Of a stretch of 64,000 nt of DNA, positions 26,285 to 34,965 are shown piece by piece. Origin of the DNA: Streptomyces sp. HUAS YS2 (GTDB lineage Bacteria; Actinomycetota; Actinomycetes; Streptomycetales; Streptomycetaceae); the NCBI RefSeq assembly GCF_033343995.1, contig NZ_CP137573.1:2327001-2391000 (forward strand), in the 5' to 3' direction. Made by a program: the position numbers and the translations under genes. The notes under the pieces are model-generated. The model did not search any database and had not been told where the DNA came from. It saw only the letters and a list, made by a program, of their open reading frames with translations. How positions within the stretch are numbered: the first letter of the stretch is position 1; the number at the start of each line of letters is the position of its first letter.

Positions 26285-26824
26285 TCAGGCCCGCGGCCCG
26301 GTGAGCTTCCGGGCGATCGCGTGGGAGACGACGGTGGCGCCGGCGGCCAGCGCCAGGCCGGTCGCCACGTCCCGCGCCCGGGTCGGGCGCAGCACCCCGG
26401 CCCGGCGCAGCCGGCCGCGCGCCCAGAGCGTGAACGGCACGACCACGAACGGCGAGGTCGCGGAGCCCGGGGTGTAGCCGCGCACCGCCGCGGCCTGCGC
26501 GAGATGCACCAGGCCGTGCAGGCCGAAGCCGTTCAACGCGCCCTGGTAGAAGGCGGACCGGCCGCCCGAGCGGGCTCCCGCGACGGCGGCCGAGCCGACG
26601 ATCACGGCCATCGCGGCGACCGCAGCCCGGAACTCCCGCTCGTCGACCCGCTCCATGGCCCGCCACACCGCCTCGGGCGCCTCCGGGAACCTCTTGCGCA
26701 GCGCGGGGACGTTCTCCCGGACCCAGCGCGGCCCGAAGGCCATCTCCTCCGCGTCGTGCACCGCCCAGGCGGCGAACAGACCATAGGTGACCAGCGAGTT
26801 GACAGTGTGTTCGATCCGTTCCAT
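26285..26824 (-). CDS. HXXEE domain-containing membrane protein
   Basis: A 179-residue protein with the HxxEE signature (AVHDAEEMAFGP) after the first helix, a second conserved histidine region (GLHGLVHLAQA) and about four hydrophobic segments. Histidine and glutamate residues within helices suggest metal or haem contact, but the family has no assigned function. It starts 11 bp after the orphan PotD gene on the same strand, so the two are probably co-transcribed. Confidence 0.75.
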   Translation of the reverse strand: MERIEHTVNSLVTYGLFAAWAVHDAEEMAFGPRWVRENVPALRKRFPEAPEAVWRAMERVDEREFRAAVAAMAVIVGSAAVAGARSGGRSAFYQGALNGFGLHGLVHLAQAAAVRGYTPGSATSPFVVVPFTLWARGRLRRAGVLRPTRARDVATGLALAAGATVVSHAIARKLTGPRA

Positions 26825-26835
26825 GAACGGAGAAC

Positions 26836-28023
26836 TCACAGCCCGACGATCGAGTTCCAGCGCTTGGCGAAGTCCGGACGCTCCTGCGAGGTGATGTCCC
26901 GGCCGATCGCGAGCCGCCCCCGCATGGCGGCGTCGGGGAAGATCAGCGGGTCCTCGGCGAGGGCGGCCAACTCCTCGTCGCCGGAGTCCGCGAGGACGTC
27001 CTGGGCGGCCGGCACCGGGCAGACGTAGTTGACCCAGGCGGCCAGCTCGGCGGCGACCTCGGGCTGGTAGTAGTGGTCGACGAGCTGCTCCGCGTTGGCC
27101 TTGTGGCGCGCGAGGTTGGGGATCAGCAGCGACTCGGCCCACAGCTCGCCGCCCTCCTCGGGCACGACGAACTCGATGTCCGGGTTGTCGGCCTGGAGCT
27201 GGATGACGTCGCCCGAGTACGCCTGGCAGGCCAGCACGTCGCCGGTGGACAGGTCCTTGATGTAGTCGTTGCCGGTGAAGCGCCGGATGTGGCGCTCGGC
27301 GACCAGCCCCTCGACCTGCTCGCACAGGGCGTGGAAGTCGTCGCCCGTCCAGCGCGTCACGTCCACCCCGTTGCCCTGCATGAGCAGGCCGATCGCCTCG
27401 TCGAGACCCGACAGCAGGGTGACCTTGCCGCGCAGGTCGTCGGCCCAGAGGTCCTTGGTGGAGCGCAGCTCCCGGCCGAGCCGGCGCCGGTTGTAGGCGA
27501 TGCCGGTGATGCCGGACTGCCAGGGCACGCTGTGCAGCCGGCCCGGGTCGAAGGCCGGGCGGCGCAGCTGGGGGTCCAGGTGTCTCGTGACGTTCGGCTG
27601 GGCCCCGCGGTCCATCTCCTGCACCCAGCCGAGGTGGACGAAGCGGGCGGCCATCCAGTCGCTGACGACGATCAGGTCACGGCCGGTCTCCTGCCGGTTC
27701 ATCAGGGCCGGGCTGATCTTGCCGAAGAACTCGTCGTTGTCGTTGATCTCCTCGGTGTACCGGACGGAGATCCCGGTCCGCTCCCGGAAGGCGTCCAGGC
27801 TCGGCCGCCTGGTGGTGTCCTCGTCGTCGGTGTCGATGTAGAGCGGCCAGTTCGCGAAGTCGAGCGAGCGGTCGCGTCCTGACAGGTCCGGCCCGGCCCG
27901 CTCGCCCTTCTCGACGTAGGCCGAGGGCACTCCGCAGCCCGCGAGCAGGGTCACGGCGCCGGCGCCGCCCAGCCCGCGCAGCAGGGACCGGCGGGACATG
28001 TTCTTCCTGGCTGTCGCTCTCAC
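26836..28023 (-). CDS. Second PotD-type polyamine-binding lipoprotein
   Basis: A 395-residue solute-binding protein close in pattern to the PotD at 16512-17759: DFANWPLYIDTDDED, TGNDYIKDLSTGD and NYVCPVPAAQ recur in both. Twin-arginine (SRRSLLRG) and lipobox (LLAGC) motifs are present. The start may be GTG 28023 or ATG 27999 (AGGAAG just upstream). No permease or ATPase gene accompanies it, so it may deliver another amine to the PotABC channel encoded 12 kb away. Confidence 0.88.
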   Translation of the reverse strand: MRATARKNMSRRSLLRGLGGAGAVTLLAGCGVPSAYVEKGERAGPDLSGRDRSLDFANWPLYIDTDDEDTTRRPSLDAFRERTGISVRYTEEINDNDEFFGKISPALMNRQETGRDLIVVSDWMAARFVHLGWVQEMDRGAQPNVTRHLDPQLRRPAFDPGRLHSVPWQSGITGIAYNRRRLGRELRSTKDLWADDLRGKVTLLSGLDEAIGLLMQGNGVDVTRWTGDDFHALCEQVEGLVAERHIRRFTGNDYIKDLSTGDVLACQAYSGDVIQLQADNPDIEFVVPEEGGELWAESLLIPNLARHKANAEQLVDHYYQPEVAAELAAWVNYVCPVPAAQDVLADSGDEELAALAEDPLIFPDAAMRGRLAIGRDITSQERPDFAKRWNSIVGL

Positions 28024-28078
28024 CCGAGCAGCCTCGCGGGCCGGTCGGACGGGAGCAATGGACGGTCCGTCGACCGAA

Positions 28079-28127
28079 CGGCCGCGGCCCCGACACCCTG
28101 TCGATCAAGGTGTCGGGGCCGCGGCCG
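28079..28127 (-). terminator. Strong terminator between the aldehyde dehydrogenase and second potD
   Basis: A perfect 19-bp stem (28079-28097 with 28109-28127, arms CGGCCGCGGCCCCGACACC and its complement) and an 11-nt loop, 14 bp past the aldehyde dehydrogenase stop codon. It should separate that gene from the potD-like gene downstream. Confidence 0.75.
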
Positions 28128-28140
28128 GATCGTCCGGCGA

Positions 28141-29577
28141 CTAGCCGAGGGACGTCATCACGTGCTTGATGCGCGTGTAGTCCTCGAAGCCGTAGGCGGA
28201 GAGGTCCTTGCCGTAGCCGGACTTCTTGTAACCGCCGTGCGGCATCTCGGCGACCAGCGGGATGTGGGTGTTGATCCACACGCAGCCGAAGTCCAGGGCC
28301 TTCGACATGCGCATCGCGCGGGCGTGGTCCTTCGTCCAGACCGAGGAGGCGAGCGCGAACTCGACGCCGTTGGCGAACTCCAGGGCCTGCTCCTCGTCCC
28401 GGAAGGACTGGACGGTGATGACCGGGCCGAAGACCTCGTTCTGGACGATCTCGTCGTCCTGCTTCAGGCCGGAGACGACGGTCGGGGCGTAGAAGTAGCC
28501 CTTGTCACCGACGCGGTGGCCGCCCGCCTCGACCTTGGCGTGGGCCGGGAGGCGGTCGATGAAGCCGGAGACCTGCTTGAGCTGGTTCTCGTTGTTCAGC
28601 GGGCCGAAGAGCACGTCCTCGTCGTCCGGCTGGCCGGTCTTGGTGTCGGCCGCGGCCTTGGCGAGCGCGGTGACGAACTCGTCGTGGATCGACTCGTGCA
28701 CCAGCACGCGGGTCGCGGCGGTACAGTCCTGGCCGGCGTTGAAGAAGCCCGCCACCGAGATGTCCTCGACGGCCTTGGCGATGTCGGTGTCCTCGAAGAC
28801 GACGACCGGGGCCTTGCCGCCCAGCTCCAGGTGGACGCGCTTGACGTCCTTGGAGGCGGACTCGGCGACCTGCATGCCGGCGCGCACGGAGCCGGTGATG
28901 GAGGCCATGGCCGGGGTCTTGTGCTCGACCATCGCCTTGCCGGTCTCGCGGTCGCCGCAGATGACGTTGAAGACACCCTTGGGGACGATCTGGCCGATGA
29001 TCTCGGCGATCAGCACGGTCGACGCGGGGGTCGTGTCGGACGGCTTGAGGACGACCGTGTTGCCCGCGGCGAGGGCCGGGGCGAACTTCCACACGGCCAT
29101 CATCATCGGGTAGTTCCACGGCGCGACCTGCGCACACACACCCACCGGCTCGCGGCGGACGATCGAGGTCATGCCCTCCATGTACTCGCCGGCGGACTTG
29201 CCCTCGAGCATCCGGGCGGCACCCGCGAAGAAGCGGATCTGGTCCACCATCGGCGGGACCTCCTCGCTCGCGGTGAGAGCGGCCGGCTTGCCGGTGTTCT
29301 CGACTTCGGCGGCGATCAGGTCCTCGGCGCGCTCCTCGAAGGCGTCGGCGATCTTCAGGAGCACCTTCTGGCGCTCCGCGGGCGTGGTGTCGCGCCAGGC
29401 CGGGAACGCCGCGGCGGCGGCTTCCATGGCGGCGTCGACGTCGGTCTGGCCGGAGAGCGGAGACGTGGCGAAGACCTCGCCCGTGGCCGGGTTGACCACA
29501 TCGATGGTCCGCCCGTCGGCGGCGTCCCGGAACTCCCCGTTGATGTAGTTACGCAGCCGGCGCAGCTCGGTGGTCAC
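28141..29577 (-). CDS. Gamma-aminobutyraldehyde dehydrogenase
   Basis: A 478-residue aldehyde dehydrogenase of the PatD/PuuC type. The catalytic Cys is in NAGQDCTAATR, the base in LELGGKAPVV, and the C-terminal MPHGGYKKSGYGKD is typical of aminobutyraldehyde dehydrogenases. GTG start at 29577 with AGGAGG nine bases upstream. It is divergent from the Lrp-family regulator, and a class III aminotransferase lies beyond that. The set fits putrescine to 4-aminobutyraldehyde to GABA. It closely resembles the operon dehydrogenase at 17834-19351. Confidence 0.9.
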   Translation of the reverse strand: MTTELRRLRNYINGEFRDAADGRTIDVVNPATGEVFATSPLSGQTDVDAAMEAAAAAFPAWRDTTPAERQKVLLKIADAFEERAEDLIAAEVENTGKPAALTASEEVPPMVDQIRFFAGAARMLEGKSAGEYMEGMTSIVRREPVGVCAQVAPWNYPMMMAVWKFAPALAAGNTVVLKPSDTTPASTVLIAEIIGQIVPKGVFNVICGDRETGKAMVEHKTPAMASITGSVRAGMQVAESASKDVKRVHLELGGKAPVVVFEDTDIAKAVEDISVAGFFNAGQDCTAATRVLVHESIHDEFVTALAKAAADTKTGQPDDEDVLFGPLNNENQLKQVSGFIDRLPAHAKVEAGGHRVGDKGYFYAPTVVSGLKQDDEIVQNEVFGPVITVQSFRDEEQALEFANGVEFALASSVWTKDHARAMRMSKALDFGCVWINTHIPLVAEMPHGGYKKSGYGKDLSAYGFEDYTRIKHVMTSLG

Positions 29578-29645
29578 TTGCCACCCCTCCTGTCACGTTC
29601 TGTCCCGCACTCCGTCGTGCGGTGTCCCGATGGGCGAGACACCTC

Positions 29646-29673
29646 AGCCTAGTCGGTTCTCCGACGCTTTCAA
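29646..29673 (-). promoter_or_regulatory. Promoter of the aldehyde dehydrogenase gene
   Basis: Minus strand: TTGAAA, 16 bases, TAGGCT; a good match to vegetative promoters, about 65 bp upstream of the GTG start. Confidence 0.55.
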
Positions 29674-29746
29674 CAGGCCCAGCGCCCCCCAACTTCGGAT
29701 TCAGTGTCATGGCGGACCCAAAACAACGAATTTCATCGGTCACGGG

Positions 29747-29775
29747 TTGCCAGACCGACGAACCTCGTGCACAGT
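29747..29775 (+). promoter_or_regulatory. Promoter of the Lrp-family gene (possibly leaderless)
   Basis: TTGCCA, 17 bases, CACAGT. Transcription would begin close to the GTG at 29782, which would give a leaderless message. The sequence AACAACGAATTTC at 29722-29734 lies just upstream and resembles part of the operator candidate at 19411-19454. Confidence 0.4.
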
Positions 29776-29781
29776 GAAGCC

Positions 29782-30273
29782 GTGGCCAGTCAAAGCATCC
29801 ACTCCAGAACCGGAACCGGTTCGTCCCCGACGATCGATGCCGTCTCCCTGGCGATCATCGAACAGCTCCAGGAGGACGGTCGCCGTCCGTACGCCGCCAT
29901 CGGCAAGGCCGTGGGCCTCTCCGAGGCGGCCGTGCGACAGCGCGTCCAGAAGCTGCTCGACCAGGGCGTCATGCAGATCGTCGCCGTCACCGACCCGCTC
30001 ACCGTGGGATTCCGGCGTCAGGCGATGGTCGGCATCAACGTCGAGGGTGACCTGGATCCGGTTGCCGACGCCCTGACTGCCATGGCCGAATGTGAGTACG
30101 TGGTGATGACCGCGGGCTCCTTCGACCTGATGGTGGAGATCGTCTGCGAGGACGACGACCACCTTCTGGATGTGATCAACAAACGCATCCGCACCCTCCC
30201 CGGGGTGCGCTCCACCGAGAGCTTCGTCTACCTGAAGCTCAAGAAGCAGACCTATATGTGGGGAACCCGATAG
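29782..30273 (+). CDS. Lrp/AsnC family transcriptional regulator
   Basis: About 163 residues. The N-terminal winged helix-turn-helix contains RPYAAIGKAVGLSEAAVRQR; the C-terminal RAM (ligand-binding) domain contains GSFDLMVEIVCEDDDHLLDV. The GTG at 29782 was preferred because a promoter ends seven bases before it; a GTG at 29767 is in frame. Sitting between the divergent dehydrogenase and the aminotransferase, it is the natural regulator of this polyamine section, probably responding to an amino acid or amine. Confidence 0.88.
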   Translation: MASQSIHSRTGTGSSPTIDAVSLAIIEQLQEDGRRPYAAIGKAVGLSEAAVRQRVQKLLDQGVMQIVAVTDPLTVGFRRQAMVGINVEGDLDPVADALTAMAECEYVVMTAGSFDLMVEIVCEDDDHLLDVINKRIRTLPGVRSTESFVYLKLKKQTYMWGTR

Positions 30274-31637
30274 ACGTGAGCCAGGACCTCAGCAAGACCG
30301 CCTACGACCACCTGTGGATGCACTTCACCCGCATGTCGTCGTACGAGAACTCGCCCGTTCCCACCATCGTGCGTGGTGAGGGCACCTACATCTTCGACGA
30401 CAAGGGCAAGCGCTACCTCGACGGTCTCGCCGGTCTCTTCGTGGTCAACGCCGGACACGGCCGCCGTGAGCTGGCCGAGGTCGCGTACAAGCAGGCCCAG
30501 GAGCTCGCGTTCTTCCCCGTGTGGTCGTACGCGCACCCCAAGGCCGTCGAGCTCGCCGAGCGGCTCGCGGACTACGCCCCGGGCGACCTGAACAAGGTGT
30601 TCTTCACCACCGGTGGCGGCGAGGCCGTCGAGACCGCGTGGAAGCTCGCCAAGCAGTACTACAAGCTGCAGGGCAAGCACACCAAGTACAAGGTCATCTC
30701 GCGTGCGGTCGCCTACCACGGCACCCCGCAGGGCGCCCTGTCGATCACCGGCCTGCCGGCCCTGAAGGCCCCCTTCGAGCCGCTGGTCCCCGGCGCGCAC
30801 AAGGTGCCGAACACCAACATCTACCGCGCCCCGATCCACGGCGACGACCCCGAGGCCTTCGGCCGCTGGGCCGCCGACCAGATCGAGCAGCAGATCCTCT
30901 TCGAGGGCCCCGAGACCGTCGCGGCCGTCTTCCTGGAGCCGGTGCAGAACGCCGGCGGCTGCTTCCCGCCGCCGCCCGGGTACTTCCAGCGGGTCCGCGA
31001 GATCTGTGACGAGTACGACGTGCTCCTCGTCTCCGACGAGACGATCTGCGCCTTCGGCCGCCTCGGCACGATGTTCGCCTGTGACAAGTTCGGCTACGTG
31101 CCGGACATGATCACCTGCGCCAAGGGCATGACCTCGGGCTACTCCCCGATCGGCGCCTGCATCGTCTCGGACCGCATCGCGGAGCCGTTCTACAAGGGCG
31201 ACAACACCTTCCTGCACGGCTACACCTTCGGTGGCCACCCGGTGTCGTCGGCGGTCGCCATCGCCAACCTCGACATCTTCGACAAGGAAGGCCTCAACCA
31301 GCACGTGCTGGACAACGAGGGCGCCTTCTTCTCGACGCTGCAGAAGCTGCACGACCTGCCGATCGTCGGCGACGTCCGCGGCAACGGCTACTTCTACGGC
31401 ATCGAGCTCGTCAAGGACAAGGCCACCAAGGAGTCCTTCACGGACGAGGAGACCGAGCGCGTGCTCTACGGCTTCCTCTCCAAGGCGCTCTTCGACAACG
31501 GCCTGTACTGCCGTGCCGACGACCGTGGCGACCCGGTCATCCAGCTGGCCCCGCCGCTGATCGCCGACCAGGGCACCTTCGACGAGATCGAAGGCATCCT
31601 GCGCGGTGTGCTCACCGAGGCGTGGACCAAGCTCTGA
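30258..31637 (+). CDS. Class III PLP-dependent aminotransferase (omega-amino acid/diamine type)
   Basis: A 459-residue fold-type I enzyme. FTTGGGEAVETAWKLAKQY and the DETICAFGRLG loop are family features, and the PLP lysine is in TCAKGMTSGYSP. N-terminal HLWMHFTRMSSYENSP and the glycine-rich loop are as in aminotransferases that take putrescine or beta-alanine with pyruvate. The start ATG at 30258 overlaps the regulator gene by 16 bp; a GTG at 30276 is an alternative. Together with the aldehyde dehydrogenase it would turn diamines into amino acids. Confidence 0.88.
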   Translation: MGNPIDVSQDLSKTAYDHLWMHFTRMSSYENSPVPTIVRGEGTYIFDDKGKRYLDGLAGLFVVNAGHGRRELAEVAYKQAQELAFFPVWSYAHPKAVELAERLADYAPGDLNKVFFTTGGGEAVETAWKLAKQYYKLQGKHTKYKVISRAVAYHGTPQGALSITGLPALKAPFEPLVPGAHKVPNTNIYRAPIHGDDPEAFGRWAADQIEQQILFEGPETVAAVFLEPVQNAGGCFPPPPGYFQRVREICDEYDVLLVSDETICAFGRLGTMFACDKFGYVPDMITCAKGMTSGYSPIGACIVSDRIAEPFYKGDNTFLHGYTFGGHPVSSAVAIANLDIFDKEGLNQHVLDNEGAFFSTLQKLHDLPIVGDVRGNGYFYGIELVKDKATKESFTDEETERVLYGFLSKALFDNGLYCRADDRGDPVIQLAPPLIADQGTFDEIEGILRGVLTEAWTKL

Positions 31638-31691
31638 CCGTCCCCGCCCTCCGCGGCGCAGGACCTCACGCCGCCCTCACGGCGTGACCCC

Positions 31692-31736
31692 GGCCCGGGC
31701 ATGCCGCCATCCGAGTGGATGGCGGCGGCCCGGGCC
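31692..31736 (+). terminator. Two-part terminator after the aminotransferase gene
   Basis: Inner stem GCCGCCATCC-gagt-GGATGGCGGC (31703-31726) stacked on an outer stem GGCCCGGGC / GCCCGGGCC (31692-31700 with 31728-31736). It begins 55 bp after the stop. Confidence 0.75.
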
Positions 31737-31862
31737 GTGTGCTGTCCGTACAAGCGGATCTGAATCCTTACGGTGCCGAGTGACCCACGTGACCCAAAGG
31801 CCCGTCTCCTCGTTCCCCCGTAAGGGGGAACCGACATCAGATCCGACATCGAGGTGTACGCG

Positions 31863-32591
31863 ATGGTGGCCCCACCGGACAACGACGTGCTCTGGGCACG
31901 CTCCCTGCACCACACCCTCGGCGGCACGCCCGCCCTCAGCGGGGTCTCCCTCGGGGTCCGCGAAGGAGAGATCCTCGCCGTCACCGGGCCACGCGGCAGC
32001 GGCAAGACGACCCTGCTGCGCGCCCTGTCCGGCCAGCTCGTCGCGGACCGCGGCGAGGTCTGGTTCAACAGTGGCCCCGTACACACCCTGAGCCTCGTGC
32101 AGCGCGAGCGGCTGCGCCGCGACCGGTTCGGCTGGATCGACCCCGAACCCGGCCTGGTGCCCGAACTGACCGCCTGGGAGAACACCGCCCTGCCGCTGCT
32201 GCTGCGCGGCCTGTCGCACCGGAAGGCGAAGGCCGCCGCCACGGAGTGGCTGGACCGGCTCGACATCGGCGGCTCCGCGCGCAAGCGCCCGCACGACCTC
32301 ACCCAGTCCGAGCGGCAGCGGATCGCGACCGCGCGGGCGCTGGTCACCACGCCGTCCGTGCTGTTCGCCGACGAGCCCACGGCCACCCTGCACCGCGCCG
32401 ACGGGGCGCAGGTGCTGCGCACCCTCACCGCCGCGGCCCGCTCGCACCGCATCACGGTGCTGCTCGCCACCCACGACACCGAGGTGGCCGGCCTCGCCGA
32501 CCGGGCCGTCACGCTCGTCGACGGCCGCCGCGTCGGCACCGCATCGCCCACCGGTTCGGAGGGCCGCGCCGCGTGCTCGCTCTCCGTCTGA
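31863..32591 (+). CDS. ABC transporter ATP-binding protein
   Basis: A 242-residue ATPase of the MacB/LolD-like group. Walker A is GPRGSGKTT, Walker B VLFADEPTAT and the switch histidine is in LATHDTEVA. The signature motif is degenerate, LTQSERQR in place of LSGGERQR. The ATG at 31863 has GAGG eight bases upstream; a GTG at 31854 is in frame. Its last 19 bases overlap the permease gene, so the two form an exporter-like pair of unknown substrate. Confidence 0.88.
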   Translation: MVAPPDNDVLWARSLHHTLGGTPALSGVSLGVREGEILAVTGPRGSGKTTLLRALSGQLVADRGEVWFNSGPVHTLSLVQRERLRRDRFGWIDPEPGLVPELTAWENTALPLLLRGLSHRKAKAAATEWLDRLDIGGSARKRPHDLTQSERQRIATARALVTTPSVLFADEPTATLHRADGAQVLRTLTAAARSHRITVLLATHDTEVAGLADRAVTLVDGRRVGTASPTGSEGRAACSLSV

Positions 32592-33715
32592 CGCGGGGCA
32601 CCCACCCGCTGGTCCTGCTGCGGCGCCTGCTGGTCGCCGCGGCGGCCGCGGGCGTCGGATTCCTCCTGCTGTCCACGCTCGGCTACGCCGTCGGCCACCC
32701 GGCGCACTCGGCCGCGTCCTCGCTGCGCCTCCTGTGGTGCCTGGTCCCGCTGGCGGCCACTGTCCAGTTCGCCGTCGCCGTCGCCCGTACGGACCCCAGC
32801 ACCCGGCCGCGGCCCGGGCTCTCCGCGGTCGGCCTCGGGCCCGCCCGGCTGACCGCGCTGGCCGCCGCGTCCACTGCGGTCGCCTGCACGCTCGGCTCGA
32901 CGGTGGCGCTGCTGTTCTACCTGCACCTGCGCGGCGACATCACCGGCCTGCCGTTCGACGGCGCCGCGGCCGACCTGCTCGCCGCCGACCGGCCCATCCC
33001 GCTCGCCGCGGCGCTCACCCTGCTCGCCGCCCTGCCGGTCGCCGCCGCCACGGCGGCCGGCCTGGCGCTCCGGCCGCGCCCCGCCCGCCCCGACGCCGGC
33101 ACCTCCGGCGTTCCCGGCGGACTGCCGTGGGGCGTGGCGCTGCTCGCGACCGGCCTCGCCGTCGAGACGTACGCGGGCCGCTCCGGAGGCTCCCCGGCGG
33201 CCCTGCCCGGCCGCTTCGACGCCGGCCCGCTCGGCGTCCTCGTCGGCTGGACCCTGACCGCGGCCGGTCTCGCGCTTGCCGGCCCCGCGCTCACGTACGT
33301 CGCCGGCCGCCTCCTCCAGACACTGCGCCCCGGCGCGACCCGGCTGCTCGCCGGCCGCGTCCTGATGAGCGAGGCGGGCCGGATCGGCCGCCCGCTCGGC
33401 ATCGTCTGCGCGGTCGCGTCGGGCGCGGTCGCGGTGGCCACGGTCGGCACCGGCGACGGCCTCGCCGACGACTTCGGCCCTCTGACGGTCCTGGGCGCGA
33501 CCCTGGTGGTCGCCTGCACGCTGGCGACCCTGCTGACCGCGGCCCTGGAGTCCAAGCAGTGCCGCACCCACACCACCCAGGCCCTGCTCCGCCTCGGCGC
33601 CCCACCCACGGTCCTGCGCACCTCGGCCCTGCTGCGCACCGCCGCCCTCCTGGCCGTCTTCGCCCCCCTGACCTGGGCGGTCGCCACCCTGGCCGCGGCG
33701 CCGCTGCGCGGCTGA
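32573..33715 (+). CDS. ABC transporter permease (FtsX/MacB-like)
   Basis: A 380-residue membrane protein with about eight to ten helices and Ala/Leu-rich composition. GTG start at 32573 with GGAGGG upstream. It lacks the EAA loop of importers. The C-terminal half (ALLRLGAPPTVLRTSALLRT) resembles the FtsX-like domain of exporters, where a similar sequence precedes the last helices. The ATPase just upstream is its partner. The substrate is unknown; an antimicrobial peptide or lipid is possible by analogy only. Confidence 0.78.
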   Translation: MLALRLTRGTHPLVLLRRLLVAAAAAGVGFLLLSTLGYAVGHPAHSAASSLRLLWCLVPLAATVQFAVAVARTDPSTRPRPGLSAVGLGPARLTALAAASTAVACTLGSTVALLFYLHLRGDITGLPFDGAAADLLAADRPIPLAAALTLLAALPVAAATAAGLALRPRPARPDAGTSGVPGGLPWGVALLATGLAVETYAGRSGGSPAALPGRFDAGPLGVLVGWTLTAAGLALAGPALTYVAGRLLQTLRPGATRLLAGRVLMSEAGRIGRPLGIVCAVASGAVAVATVGTGDGLADDFGPLTVLGATLVVACTLATLLTAALESKQCRTHTTQALLRLGAPPTVLRTSALLRTAALLAVFAPLTWAVATLAAAPLRG

Positions 33716-33720
33716 CGCCC

Positions 33721-33747
33721 CCGGCCTCCGCCGCGCGGCGGAGCCGG
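33721..33747 (+). terminator. Terminator after the ABC permease gene
   Basis: Palindromic stem CTCCGCCGC/GCGGCGGAG extended by CCGG pairs, six bases after the stop codon. Confidence 0.6.
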
Positions 33748-33800
33748 TCGCGCCCTCGGGCTGATGCCCAGGTGGGCGCCGAGCGGCCAGGCTCGAGCCC

Positions 33801-34772
33801 ATGACCTGGAAGAAGCTCACGGCCTCGTGGCCGTCATGGGTGGAGCGCGGCGCGCTGTGGTGGTCGGTGCTGTACGCGGCGGGCGCCGCCGTCGCCGCGG
33901 CGACCGGCCCCGCGTTCGGGTACGCGCTGCTCGGCAAGGGGACCGGACCGGCGGCGGAGTGGACGGCGGCCGGGCTGTACGGGGCCGCCACGGTCCTCGC
34001 GTACGCGCTGCCGCGCCGCCCCGACCGCGCCTGGCCCTCCCGGCTCGCCTGGCCGGTCGTCGCCCTCTGTCTGAGCTCGGGCTTCACGTTCCTGCTCAGC
34101 CCCGTGCACCTGCTGGCGGTCCTCACCGGCCGCAACCAGCCGCCGATGGACTGGGCGGCCTTCGCGAACCAGGGCGTCGCGGTGGCCGGCGCGGTGCTGT
34201 GGGGCTGCGCCGCGCTGGTCCACCGGCGGCGGGCGCGCGGCCGGTGCCCCTACTGCGGGGGCCGCGAGGCCGCCCACGGCGCTCCCGCGACGGCCCGGAC
34301 CGCCGGCCTGGTCGCCGTCGCCACCCTCGTCCCGTACACGACGCTCAAGACCGCCTGGGCGCTCGGCGCGACCGTCGGCTTCACGGGTACGGGCCGACCG
34401 GGCGTCGACCCCACCTACACCAGCGACACGGGCCTCTGGCTGTACGACCACGGCATCGACATCACGGCGGTGCTCGCCCTGACGGGCATGACCCTGGCCC
34501 TCGCCCTGACCCGCCCCTGGGGCCGGTCCCTCCCCCGCCTCCCCCTGCTCACCCTGGGCTGGGCGGGAGCGGGCGCCCTCGCACCGTTCGGCATCTTCCT
34601 GGCCACGATCGGCGCGCTGACGTGGACGGGCGCCATCGACGTCGGCCTGGCCGACCACGCACCGTGGGTGGTCGCGGTCGCGTACGGCGGCTTCTCCGTC
34701 TACGGCCTCGCCCTGGGCCGCGCGACCCACACGTACCAGCAGGCGACGAGGCGAGCTTGCGGCAGCTGCTGA
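33801..34772 (+). CDS. Hypothetical multi-pass membrane protein (323 aa)
   Basis: Seven to eight hydrophobic segments. One cytoplasmic or loop region has RCPYCGGRE, a CxxC pair that could bind zinc or act as a redox pair. Nothing else identifies a family. The product ends in RRACGSC, adding two more cysteines. It stands alone behind a terminator; the next 193 bp (34773-34965) up to the convergent thiamine transporter operon shows no gene or clear signal. Confidence 0.75.
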   Translation: MTWKKLTASWPSWVERGALWWSVLYAAGAAVAAATGPAFGYALLGKGTGPAAEWTAAGLYGAATVLAYALPRRPDRAWPSRLAWPVVALCLSSGFTFLLSPVHLLAVLTGRNQPPMDWAAFANQGVAVAGAVLWGCAALVHRRRARGRCPYCGGREAAHGAPATARTAGLVAVATLVPYTTLKTAWALGATVGFTGTGRPGVDPTYTSDTGLWLYDHGIDITAVLALTGMTLALALTRPWGRSLPRLPLLTLGWAGAGALAPFGIFLATIGALTWTGAIDVGLADHAPWVVAVAYGGFSVYGLALGRATHTYQQATRRACGSC

Positions 34773-34965
34773 GCGGGACCGGGCAGGGCGAGGCGTACGG
34801 CGCCCGAACGCTGCGGGCCGTCCTGCCCGGAACCCGGCGGAGCCACGGGACCCGGCGGGCCCGGCGCGGCAGGCGAGCCGCGCCCGAACGGCTGCGGCCC
34901 CCGACCATGGGCCCGGGCGAGGCCGCGGAGACCAGCGGGCCGCCGGCCGGGATCCGCGGGCTCGG

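Noticed and set aside
31466..34135. An 889-codon minus-strand frame over the ABC exporter genes
   Set aside because: No recognisable domain; the plus strand encodes Walker motifs and membrane helices.
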